This document shows, one piece after another, positions 1 to 6,599 of a stretch of 11,502 nucleotides of DNA. A model generated the notes under the pieces. It did no database searches and was not told the origin of the DNA. It saw nothing but the letters and a program-made list of their open reading frames with translations. The number at the start of each line of letters is the position of its first letter. Position 1 is the first letter of the stretch. A program made the translations under genes and the position numbers. The DNA comes from Candidatus Dormiibacterota bacterium (lineage in GTDB: Bacteria > Chloroflexota > Dormibacteria > Dormibacterales > Dormibacteraceae). The stretch is from NCBI GenBank assembly GCA_003151665.1, contig PLYD01000293.1, positions 1 through 11,502 of the forward strand. The letters run 5' to 3'.

Positions 1-18
1 TTGGCGGCTCTGCCCCTA

Positions 19-567
19 TTAGCTGTCGAGCCGGATGTCGATCTCCGAGTGCTGTCCACGTCCCAGCAGGGTCACGGTGCCGACCGTCTCCGGCCTCGAT
101 TTGAGCTGGAAATTGATCACCCCGTTGACGGAATCCGTGGACACTATGGTCCAGTCGCCGCTGTTCAGCTGCGCTTCGTAAAACGTAGTGACGGTGGCGA
201 CGTCGTCGTTCGAATCGAAGGCCATGTTGCATCGGTTGTTGTCGCCCGGAGAGAACTCGTTGCCGATCTGGGCGTTCTCGTTCACCGCCGAGGCACCCTG
301 ATACGTGGGGAAATTGGAAGGCAGGCAGCTGAAGCCGCCGTGCTGAAATTTGGTGACCAGGGAGGAGATGCCAAAGCCTGCTCCGATCGCCCCAATCACC
401 AACACCACTGCGCAACCGCCAACGAGCCACCAGATCCACCCTCGGGAGCGCCGAGGCGGTGGCATCGGCGATACTCCGGGGGCAACCGCCACCCACTGTG
501 CGCCGTCCCAGCGCCAGAGGCCGTCAGGCGACAACTGTCCAGGCTGAACCGCAGGGTCTGATGACAC
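19..567 (-). CDS. Hypothetical single-pass membrane protein with a Trp-rich N-terminal motif
   Basis: This is a 182-residue protein whose function I do not recognise. Residues 12-25 (LSPDGLWRWDGAQW) resemble the short Trp-rich DUF2510-type motif that often precedes a membrane segment in Actinobacteria and Chloroflexota. A basic Pro-rich stretch (PPPRRSRG, about 37-43) leads into a hydrophobic helix at about 44-66, so the N-terminus is probably cytoplasmic and residues 70-182 probably extracytoplasmic. The outer part has two cysteines (C81, C113) that could form a disulfide, and a pattern TFYEAQLNSGDWTI (128-141) followed by beta-like strands. The start is GTG at 565-567; a G-run lies about 15 nt upstream, which is a poor ribosome site, and no ATG is available in frame. 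It is transcribed divergently from the infC operon and shares its upstream region. The reading frame is confident; the role is unknown. Confidence 0.75.
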   Translation of the reverse strand: MSSDPAVQPGQLSPDGLWRWDGAQWVAVAPGVSPMPPPRRSRGWIWWLVGGCAVVLVIGAIGAGFGISSLVTKFQHGGFSCLPSNFPTYQGASAVNENAQIGNEFSPGDNNRCNMAFDSNDDVATVTTFYEAQLNSGDWTIVSTDSVNGVINFQLKSRPETVGTVTLLGRGQHSEIDIRLDS

Positions 568-690
568 AAAAGCATCGTAAGGCCCCCCCAGGCAAGCGTT
601 TTGCGCATCAAGGTCTCGTTTCCGGTACCATCCTCAGACTGAAGCAGGGGACCTACCCTCACCCACAGAGCGAAGCTCGAATGGGTACGG

Positions 691-729
691 AAAGGCGGAT
701 GGCCTCGGCTATCCGTTTTATTTTTGTTT
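691..729 (+). terminator. Intrinsic terminator/attenuator upstream of infC
   Basis: The stem is CGGATGGC (696-703), loop CTCG, GCTATCCG (708-715): eight base pairs including one G-U wobble. It can extend outward by A-U and G-U pairs from 692-695. It is followed at once by a T-rich tract (TTTTATTTTTGTTT, 716-729). This is the classic form of a Rho-independent terminator on the + strand. On the minus strand no T-run follows. No + strand gene lies upstream for it to end, so premature termination of the infC leader is the likely role. Confidence 0.75.
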
Positions 730-780
730 GGAGGACGAAGACAACACTGAATTTGGCCGAGGTAACGTCTCATCTCGTTT

Positions 781-786
781 AAGGAG
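781..786 (+). promoter_or_regulatory. Ribosome binding site that fixes the infC ATC start
   Basis: AAGGAG lies six bases before ATC at 793. An in-frame stop (TAA, 763-765) sits upstream, and no ATG, GTG or TTG occurs in frame until GTG at 820, which has no ribosome site and would cut off the conserved IF3 N-terminus. The site therefore points to ATC 793 as the start. Confidence 0.75.
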
Positions 787-792
787 CTAAGG

Positions 793-1365
793 ATCAACGA
801 TCAGATCCGCACCTCCGAAGTGCGGCTGATCGATGACCAGAACAACCAGCTCGGGGTGCTCTCCCTCGACGCTGCTCTGCGCATCGCAAGCGAGAAGGGA
901 CTCGACCTCGTCGAGGTGGCGCCACAGGCACAGCCGCCGGTCTGCCGGTTGATGGATTACGGACGCTTCAAGTTCGAGACCATCAAGAAAGAGAAGGACC
1001 AGCGGCGCAAGCAAAACGTCACCAAGCTGAAGGAGATGAAGCTCCGCCCGAAGGTGGCGGAACACGATTTCCAGACCAAGTTCAAAGGGTTGAAGCAGTT
1101 CCTCGAAGCAGGCGAAAAGGTGAAAGTGACGATCATGTTCAGAGGTCGGGAGATGGTCCACCAGGACATCGGGAGAAGGATCCTGGATCGGGTGGCTGAT
1201 GACGCGAAGCATTTCGCGGTCGTCGAGCGCGCACCGCTGCTCGAGGGCAAGAACCTCTTCATGATCCTGTCCCCGAGCCGCCAATCGATTCCCCAGGCTG
1301 CCACCCCGGCGGCGGCCCAAGCCGCACCCCAAACCGCCACCAAGGAGACCGCCACCCGTGCCTAA
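793..1365 (+). CDS. infC: Translation initiation factor IF-3
   Basis: IF3 binds the 30S subunit, prevents premature 50S joining and rejects wrong start codons and initiator pairings. Counting from ATC 793, the protein has 190 residues. The N-terminal domain carries NDQIRTSEVRLIDDQ, GLDLVEVAPQAQPPVCRLMDYGRFKFE and a basic linker (KKEKDQRRKQ). The C-terminal domain carries MKLRPKVAEHDFQTK, MFRGREMVHQDIGRRILDRV and LLEGKNLFMILSPSR. An Ala/Thr/Gln-rich tail of about 28 residues follows the usual end of the family. The start is inferred to be ATC, as explained under the ribosome site at 781; beginning at GTG 820 would lose the first strand (INDQIR). Rare AUU, AUC or AUA starts are known for infC and allow IF3 to repress its own synthesis. 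The gene overlaps rpmI by 8 nt and is preceded by a terminator-type leader. Confidence 0.95.
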   Translation: MNDQIRTSEVRLIDDQNNQLGVLSLDAALRIASEKGLDLVEVAPQAQPPVCRLMDYGRFKFETIKKEKDQRRKQNVTKLKEMKLRPKVAEHDFQTKFKGLKQFLEAGEKVKVTIMFRGREMVHQDIGRRILDRVADDAKHFAVVERAPLLEGKNLFMILSPSRQSIPQAATPAAAQAAPQTATKETATRA

Positions 1366-1552
1366 GATCAAAACTCGCAAAGCGTTCGCGAAGAGAATCC
1401 GGGTCACCAAGACCGGCAAGCTGATGCGCGCTGCCTCGTGGAAGAGCCACCTGCTCGAGCACAAGTCGAAAAAGCGCAAGCGCAACTACGAGAACGAGCA
1501 GCCGGTATCTCCGTCCGACCGCAAAGAAGTGCGCCGGGCACTGGCAATCTGA
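1358..1552 (+). CDS. rpmI: 50S ribosomal protein L35
   Basis: This 64-residue basic protein begins [20 protein letters not shown], the standard L35 opening, and continues with the [13 protein letters not shown] segment; its length is normal for the family. It is a structural protein of the large ribosomal subunit that contacts 23S rRNA. The start is GTG at 1358, inside the last codons of infC (8-nt overlap), with an AAGGAGA ribosome site at 1342-1348 within the infC tail. This implies translational coupling with IF3. The order infC-rpmI-rplT is one of the most conserved bacterial gene strings. Confidence 0.97.
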   Translation: MPKIKTRKAFAKRIRVTKTGKLMRAASWKSHLLEHKSKKRKRNYENEQPVSPSDRKEVRRALAI

Positions 1553-1553
1553 C

Positions 1554-1907
1554 GTGGCACGAGTCAAGCGAGGAGTTCCGGCACACAGGCGCCACAAAGC
1601 GATCCTCGATCGGGCCAAGGGTTTCCGGCTATCCAAGAAGCTCCTTTTTCGACCCGCGAACGAAGCAGTCCTCCACGCGCTCGCTTATGCCTTCCGTGAC
1701 CGGCGGCGGCGAAAGCGGGAGATGCGTGCACTCTGGATTGCGCGCATCAACGCAGCCTCGCGACAATCGGGGCTTCCCTACAGCAAGCTCATGCACGGCC
1801 TTCGCCAGGCCGGAGTGGAGATCGACCGCAAAGTGCTGGCTGACCTGGCCGTGCGCGACAGCGGTTCCTTTGCTCGGCTGGTGGAGGTTGCAAAGAAAAG
1901 CCTCTAA
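1554..1907 (+). CDS. rplT: 50S ribosomal protein L20
   Basis: The 117-residue protein starts [20 protein letters not shown] and contains the family segments [56 protein letters not shown] and [14 protein letters not shown]20 is needed early in 50S assembly. In E. coli and B. subtilis it also represses its own operon by binding leader RNA that resembles its 23S site. The GTG start lies one base after the rpmI stop, so translation is probably coupled. The structured leader before infC makes L20 a plausible regulator here, but no L20-binding fold was proven. Confidence 0.97.
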   Translation: MARVKRGVPAHRRHKAILDRAKGFRLSKKLLFRPANEAVLHALAYAFRDRRRRKREMRALWIARINAASRQSGLPYSKLMHGLRQAGVEIDRKVLADLAVRDSGSFARLVEVAKKSL

Positions 1908-1938
1908 CCAGCTACTAACCAGCCCGGAGAACGAGGTC

Positions 1939-2640
1939 GTGCGCAGGTTGCAGCGCCTCGCCCGCCGGCGCGAGCCAGGCTTCGCCCTCCTGGAAGGTCC
2001 GCGCGTAGTCGCCGAGGCGGCCGCCGCCGGCGTCGAGCTCGAGCTCATCGCGGTTCGCGAGGGCGATGACTCGCCGGTAGACGCGCCCCGCCGCATTACC
2101 CTTTCGCGCGGCGTGTTTCGCTCGATCAGCCAGACTGTCACGCCCCAAGGGGTGATCGCGATCGCCAAGGTGCGCGAATGGACGGCCGGAGAAGCGATCG
2201 AGGTGGCTCGCGACCACCGCTGGCCGCTGGTGGTGCTCGATCGAGTGCAGGATCCCGGCAACGTCGGCGCCATCTGCCGCACCGCGGCCGCGGCCGGCGC
2301 ACCGGCCCTCGCGCTGCTCGACGGCTGCGCGGATCCATACGGCGCCAAGTCGGTTCGCGCGTCGGCGGGCAACGTGTTCCGGCTCACAGTTGCGCGCGCC
2401 AAGTGGGAAGACCTCGCCGGCCTCGACGGCTACGGCGCGGCGGCCACTGGCGGAGCTCCGTTGGCGGAGGCGCCAATCGAGAAGGCGGGCATGATCATCC
2501 TCGGCAGCGAGGCGCACGGCCTCTCGAAGGAGAACCTCAAGCTGGTGACCGTTCCGCTCGGCGGCGGGGTCGAGTCGCTCAATGTCGCCGCAGCGGCAGC
2601 GCTGCTCCTGTTCGAAGTCCGCCGGAGGTTGGCAGCGTGA
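1939..2640 (+). CDS. RNA 2'-O-methyltransferase, SpoU/TrmH family (YsgA-like)
   Basis: This family transfers a methyl group from S-adenosylmethionine to a ribose 2'-hydroxyl in rRNA or tRNA using a trefoil-knot (SPOUT) fold. An N-terminal substrate-binding part (RRREPGFALLEGPRVVAEA) precedes the catalytic domain. Motif 1 is LVVLDRVQDPGNVGAICRTA (from about nt 2227), motif 2 is ILGSEAHGLS (about 2497-2526) and motif 3 is PLGGGVESLNVAAAAALLLF (about 2554-2613). The target nucleotide cannot be read from sequence. The start is uncertain. GTG 1939 has GGAG nine bases upstream, but the family usually begins about eight residues earlier, at the segment LLTSPENEV (from nt 1912). TTG 1888, overlapping rplT, is the only other usual start and has no spaced ribosome site. 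In B. subtilis a homologue (ysgA) also lies just before pheS. Confidence 0.92.
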   Translation: MRRLQRLARRREPGFALLEGPRVVAEAAAAGVELELIAVREGDDSPVDAPRRITLSRGVFRSISQTVTPQGVIAIAKVREWTAGEAIEVARDHRWPLVVLDRVQDPGNVGAICRTAAAAGAPALALLDGCADPYGAKSVRASAGNVFRLTVARAKWEDLAGLDGYGAAATGGAPLAEAPIEKAGMIILGSEAHGLSKENLKLVTVPLGGGVESLNVAAAAALLLFEVRRRLAA

Positions 2641-3659
2641 GCGACCCGTCCAACCTGATCAAAGAAGCACTGGGCGCTATCGCGAAAGCAAGTACCGAAG
2701 GCGAGCTCGAGACGATCACGCTCGACTACCTGGGACGCAAGAGCGGGCAGATCACCAAATTGCTCACGGGCATCGGCCAGCTGGCGCCGGCGGAGCGTGC
2801 CGCGCTCGGCCAGTCCGCCAACGAGGCAAAGCGCGCGATTGAAGCCGCCCTGGCCAACCGGCGGGCGGAGCTGGAGGGGGCGCGCCTCGCCGACATCGCG
2901 GAGACCGAGGCGATCGACGTCACGTTCCCCGGCCCGCCGCTCGGCCGTGGCCACGTCCACGTTCTCACCCAGGTTCAGCGGCAGATCGAGACTGTCCTGG
3001 AGAGCCTGGGCTACAAGGTTGAGCTTGGCCCCGAGGTCGAGTCCGAGTGGTACAACTTCGAAGCCCTGAACATCTCGGCCGGCCATCCGGCACGTGAAAA
3101 TTGGGACTCCTTCTATTTCACACCGCAGCTGCTGCTGCGCGCGCACACGTCGCCGGTTCAGATCCGCGCGATGCAGCGATTAAAGGAGCCGCCGATTTAC
3201 ATCATCACGCCAGGCCGGTGCTACCGGCGCGACGCGCCCGAAGCGACGCGCCTCCCGTACTTCAGCCAGGTCGAGGGTCTCGCTGTGGACCGCGGGCTGA
3301 CTGTCGGTGACATGAAGGGGACGCTCCTCTACATGATCCAGTCGTTGTACGGCAGCGAGAGAAGGGTGCGCGTCAGGCCGAGCTACTTTCCCTTCACCGA
3401 GCCGAGCTTCGAGTTCGACGTGTCGTGCGGCATCTGCGGCGGCGCGGGGTGCAAGAGCTGCCGCTACAAAGGCTGGCTCGAGGTCGGTGGCTGCGGGATG
3501 GTGCATCCCCAGGTGCTGCGCAATGGCGGCATCGACCCTGAAAAGTGGAATGGCTACGCGTGGGGTTTTGGCATCGAACGCATGGCGATGCTGAAGCACG
3601 ACGTCGACGACATCCGCCTGCTCTACGAATCAGACCTGCGTTTCCTGGAGCAGTTTTAG
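2637..3659 (+). CDS. pheS: Phenylalanyl-tRNA synthetase alpha subunit
   Basis: PheS carries the class II catalytic core of the (alpha beta)2 enzyme that charges tRNA-Phe. The 340-residue protein has an N-terminal coiled-coil arm (about 1-90, rich in Ala, Glu and Arg), then the core. HTSPVQIRAM begins at residue 170, motif 2 is GRCYRRDAPEATRLPYFSQV followed by EGLAVD, and motif 3 is GYAWGFGIERMAML near the end. An insert before GWLEVGGCGMVHP has four cysteines, C264-x2-C267-x4-C272-x2-C275, a zinc-site-like arrangement that I recall from a subset of bacterial PheS. In motif 2, the His residues of the common THxPxFHQ form are Arg and Ser here, while the Gln and Glu of the Phe pocket (QVEG) remain. 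The GTG start shares GTGA with the stop of the methyltransferase gene, and GGAGG at 2624-2628 is its ribosome site. Confidence 0.97.
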   Translation: MSDPSNLIKEALGAIAKASTEGELETITLDYLGRKSGQITKLLTGIGQLAPAERAALGQSANEAKRAIEAALANRRAELEGARLADIAETEAIDVTFPGPPLGRGHVHVLTQVQRQIETVLESLGYKVELGPEVESEWYNFEALNISAGHPARENWDSFYFTPQLLLRAHTSPVQIRAMQRLKEPPIYIITPGRCYRRDAPEATRLPYFSQVEGLAVDRGLTVGDMKGTLLYMIQSLYGSERRVRVRPSYFPFTEPSFEFDVSCGICGGAGCKSCRYKGWLEVGGCGMVHPQVLRNGGIDPEKWNGYAWGFGIERMAMLKHDVDDIRLLYESDLRFLEQF

Positions 3660-3662
3660 GCA

Positions 3663-6047
3663 ATGAAGGTCAGCTACGAGTGGTTGTCAGATTTCGTCGA
3701 CCTTGACGGGGTCACGCCCAATGACGCCGCTGCGGTTCTCACCCGCCTGGGCCTCGAGGTCGAGAACCTGACGGTCGTCGACCTGTCCCAGATCATCGTG
3801 GGCAAGGTGCTCGAGCAGATCCCGCACCCGAAGTCGCGCAACCCCCTTTGGGTGCACCAGGTAGACCTCGGCGACCACGTCGAGCAGATCATCGCCGGGG
3901 CCCCTAACGCGATCCCAGGCTCGCTGGTGCCCGTGGCCATGCCAGGCGTCACTGTGCCGAACGGCAAGCTCGTCAAGGACATGAACATCGCCGGCTACAA
4001 AGCCAGGGGCATGCTCTGCTCCGCCGAGGAGCTGCTGCTTGGTGACGACCACTCGGGCATTCTCATTCTCGATTCAGGGAAGCCGGGAGACTCGCTGGAG
4101 TCGGTGATTCCAAGCCTGGTGACGATGGACATCGAGGTCACCTCCAACCGCCCCGACTGCATGGGCCACCTCGGTGTGGCGCGCGAGCTGGCCGCGGGGC
4201 TGGACAGGCCGATGAAGGTCGACTTCATGCCCGCCTTCACGGGAACCGCCAATCCGTCGGGGCGTGATCTGGTGAAGGTTTCGATCGAGGAGCCCGACCT
4301 GTGCGCCCGCTACATCGGCGGCGTCATCAAGGGCGTCAAAGTCGGGCCAAGCCCCGAATGGCTCCAGCGGCGCTTGCGCGCCTGCGGCGTGCGGCCCATC
4401 AACAACGTGGTCGACATCACGAACTATGTGCTGCTCGAGTACGCCCAACCGTTGCACGCATTCGATCTGACGAAGATCTCCCCACCTGAGATCCACGTGA
4501 GAGGGGCTCGTGCCGGCGAAAAGCTGCTTTGCCTTGACGGCATCGAACGAGAGCTCAGCGCTGAGATGCTCGTCATCGCGGACAGCCGCAAGCCGGTGGC
4601 GATCGCGGGCGTCATCGGAGGCGAGGAGACGGCGGTGACGGAGGACACCACCGAAATCCTTCTCGAGGCCGCGACTTTCAACGGTTCGAGCGTGCGCCAG
4701 ACGGCGCGCGAGCTCGGGCTGCGAACCGAGGCGTCGTCTCGTTTCGAGAAGGGCCTGCCTGCCGAGCTAGCTCTGGCGGGCGCGCGCCGTGCGGCGTCTC
4801 TGATCGCGGAGTTGGCCGGAGGGAGCGTCCATCGCGAGTGGGTCGACGTCTATCCGCGCCCCCAGGAGCCGGTGCGCGTCAGGCTTCGCCCCGCCCTGGT
4901 AGACGAAATCCTCGGCCTGCACGTGCCGTTAGAAGAGGCCGAGTCGATTCTCAAGCGCCTCAACTTTCACGTCCGTGCGCTCGAAGACGGCGAATGGGAC
5001 GTGCTGCCGCCGGTCTTCAGGCTTGACGTGACGATCCCGCAGGATCTGGTCGAGGAAGTGGGCCGCGTCTACGGGTACGACCGTATTCCGCCAACGCTGC
5101 CAGGTCATCGTCATGACAGGTGGATACCCGCGGCGCCCAGCATCGGCAGGCGTCTGGACGAGGCGCGCGAGGTGCTTGCCGGCGCTGGATTCACCGAAAC
5201 CTGGAACCCGGCACTGGTTTCCGGCCGGGTGCTCGAGAGCCTCCGTGTCGACGCACACGCGATGCGCGTCTCCAATGCGTTGAGCGACGACATGGACACG
5301 CTGCGCACCTCTTTGCTGCCGTCGCTCGTCGGGGTGGTTGCGCTCAATCGCGATCGGGGACGTCAGGACGTCCGCGTCTATGAGATCGCCAGCGCTTTCC
5401 TGGCCCCTGTGGACGACAAGTCGGAACAGCCTGACGAGCCGATGCGCCTAGCGGTCGTCGCGACCGCGCGCGCAGGCGCCGAGGCGGGACGCGCCGCTTT
5501 CTATGCCATGAAGTCGGTGCTCGACACCTCGTTGGCGGCCGTGGGCGCTCCGCCGTGCACCTACCAGCGTGGGGCTCAGGAGCTGTTCCATCCCGGCCGG
5601 TGCGCCGCCGTCGTCCTGGAGGGCCGCCTGCTCGGCTATATCGGCGAGGTGCATCCGACTGTGGCCTCAACTTTCAAGATCGAAGGCAGGCTGGTGGCGG
5701 TCGAGATCGACGTGGAACCGATCCTCGCGGCGGCGCGAATTCCTCGAGCGCAGCCCCTGCCGAGGTTCCCGGCGATCGAGCGGGATCTCGCCGTGGTGGT
5801 GGAGGACCACATCACTGCCGGCACTTTGCTGGCCACCATCAAGGAGCTCGGCGGGGAATACCTGGAGCAGGCGAGCGCCTTCGACGAATACCACGGCCCG
5901 CAGGTTCCCGACGGGCACAAAAGCATTGCGTTCACCTTGACTTTCCGCAGCCCCGAGCGCACCCTGACGGACGCTGAAGTGGACAAAGTGATGACAGAGA
6001 TCAAGCCCGCACTCCAGAAAAGGCACAAAGCGAGGTTCCGCGAGTGA
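3663..6047 (+). CDS. pheT: Phenylalanyl-tRNA synthetase beta subunit
   Basis: PheT pairs with PheS; it binds tRNA-Phe and edits mischarged Tyr-tRNA-Phe. At 794 residues it has the normal full bacterial length and all domains. These are an OB-fold EMAP-type tRNA-binding domain at about 38-150 (VGKVLEQIPHP, GYKARGMLCSAEELLLGDDH), B3/4 editing domain at about 210-375 (PINNVVDITNYVLLEYAQPL, RTEASSRFEKGLP), B5 at about 400-475 (EEVGRVYGYDRIP), a catalytic-like core, and the FDX-ACB anticodon-binding domain at about 699-794 (RFPAIERDLAVVV, FRSPERTLTDAEV). The ATG start is three bases after the pheS stop, with GGAG 12 bases upstream. Its end overlaps the cvpA start by 4 nt. Nothing appears broken or missing. 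Confidence 0.97.
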   Translation: MKVSYEWLSDFVDLDGVTPNDAAAVLTRLGLEVENLTVVDLSQIIVGKVLEQIPHPKSRNPLWVHQVDLGDHVEQIIAGAPNAIPGSLVPVAMPGVTVPNGKLVKDMNIAGYKARGMLCSAEELLLGDDHSGILILDSGKPGDSLESVIPSLVTMDIEVTSNRPDCMGHLGVARELAAGLDRPMKVDFMPAFTGTANPSGRDLVKVSIEEPDLCARYIGGVIKGVKVGPSPEWLQRRLRACGVRPINNVVDITNYVLLEYAQPLHAFDLTKISPPEIHVRGARAGEKLLCLDGIERELSAEMLVIADSRKPVAIAGVIGGEETAVTEDTTEILLEAATFNGSSVRQTARELGLRTEASSRFEKGLPAELALAGARRAASLIAELAGGSVHREWVDVYPRPQEPVRVRLRPALVDEILGLHVPLEEAESILKRLNFHVRALEDGEWDVLPPVFRLDVTIPQDLVEEVGRVYGYDRIPPTLPGHRHDRWIPAAPSIGRRLDEAREVLAGAGFTETWNPALVSGRVLESLRVDAHAMRVSNALSDDMDTLRTSLLPSLVGVVALNRDRGRQDVRVYEIASAFLAPVDDKSEQPDEPMRLAVVATARAGAEAGRAAFYAMKSVLDTSLAAVGAPPCTYQRGAQELFHPGRCAAVVLEGRLLGYIGEVHPTVASTFKIEGRLVAVEIDVEPILAAARIPRAQPLPRFPAIERDLAVVVEDHITAGTLLATIKELGGEYLEQASAFDEYHGPQVPDGHKSIAFTLTFRSPERTLTDAEVDKVMTEIKPALQKRHKARFRE

Positions 6048-6595
6048 CCTGGCTCGATGCGCTTCCGATCGTGCTCGTCATCGTGTACGCCGGGCTTGGG
6101 TTCTTCGGCGGCCTGCTGCGCCGGGTGATCGGCTTGATCGCTCTCTACCTGGCGTTCGTCGGCGCCACCAACATGGGCCTGCAAGCTGCAGGCATCTTCC
6201 TGCAATCGTCCAGCCTAGAAACCCCCGACGCGCGCATCTACGGGTTCTTCGGGATCGTGATCGCGGTCATCGTCATCGTCGAGGTCGCGGCACAGCTGGC
6301 TAGCAGCCAGATCCAGGTCGGGGCGCTTGTGTTCAACAGGGTCCTGGGTGTGATCGTCGGCGTCCTCACCGCGGTCATTCTGTCGGTCCTCATCACCAAC
6401 GAGCTCATCGCTGCCGGCACACCGTTCGGTGGGGGAGCGCTGGACCCGTTGCAGCAATCGATCCGCGACGCCGTCCAGGGCTCGCACATCGGAGTTCCAT
6501 TGACCAACGCGATCGGCAAGCCGATCGTGACCATCTTCGGGCTCGCGCTGCCCGCCGACCCTCAGATCTACTTCAGCCAAAGCCCAGTCAGCTAA
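6044..6595 (+). CDS. CvpA-family membrane protein
   Basis: This 183-residue integral membrane protein has four predicted helices at about 5-25, 28-50, 64-86 and 98-120. The last begins with NRVLGVIVGVLTAVILSVL, the typical CvpA/Colicin V production signature, and an Ala/Gly/Pro-rich C-terminal tail follows. CvpA was named for colicin V export in E. coli, and its wider role, probably in envelope function, is not firmly settled. Its GTG start overlaps the pheT TGA (GTGA), so it is co-translated with pheT. A cvpA-like gene (yshB) also lies downstream of pheT in Bacillus, which supports the call. tyrS begins 4 nt after it. Confidence 0.85.
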   Translation: MTWLDALPIVLVIVYAGLGFFGGLLRRVIGLIALYLAFVGATNMGLQAAGIFLQSSSLETPDARIYGFFGIVIAVIVIVEVAAQLASSQIQVGALVFNRVLGVIVGVLTAVILSVLITNELIAAGTPFGGGALDPLQQSIRDAVQGSHIGVPLTNAIGKPIVTIFGLALPADPQIYFSQSPVS

Positions 6596-6599
6596 AAAC

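Larger units (their letters stand above)
568..792 (+). promoter_or_regulatory. infC operon leader region with candidate attenuator
   Basis: This non-coding stretch lies between the divergent minus-strand gene and infC. It contains an intrinsic terminator (see 691-729) before infC, so the terminator can act only on the infC leader RNA or on RNA antisense to the minus-strand gene. Upstream segments offer exclusive pairings. Bases 619-629 can pair with 684-693 (10 bp with one bulged G). Bases 628-633 (CCATCC) pair perfectly with 697-702 (GGATGG) inside the 5' arm of the terminator, which would block it. A local hairpin pairs 661-665 (ACCCA) with 682-686 (TGGGT), with GAGC/GCTC nested at 668-678. 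In Firmicutes, L20 controls infC-rpmI-rplT through a leader terminator, and this arrangement is analogous. I saw no convincing promoter hexamers; TTGCGC at 601 and TACCAT at 626 are weak and 19 nt apart. Confidence 0.55.

Noticed and set aside
1..561. Long + strand open frame opposite the first gene
   Set aside because: It mirrors the minus-strand gene, has no family-like sequence and no ribosome site, and its composition fits an antisense shadow of a GC-rich gene.
601..631. Promoter TTGCGC / TACCAT for infC
   Set aside because: The match is weak, the spacing is 19 nt, and it would start the RNA after the leader strand that pairs with the terminator.
820..1365. GTG 820 as the infC start
   Set aside because: It lacks a ribosome site and removes the conserved first strand of IF3, whereas ATC 793 has AAGGAG at good spacing.
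2178..2636. Upstream extension of the pheS frame
   Set aside because: This part is Arg-rich shadow sequence inside the methyltransferase gene; PheS similarity begins at GTG 2637.
2430..3146. Long minus-strand open frames opposite the methyltransferase, pheS, pheT, yebC, ruvA and ruvB genes
   Set aside because: Such frames are common opposite high-GC genes; none shows a recognisable domain or ribosome site.
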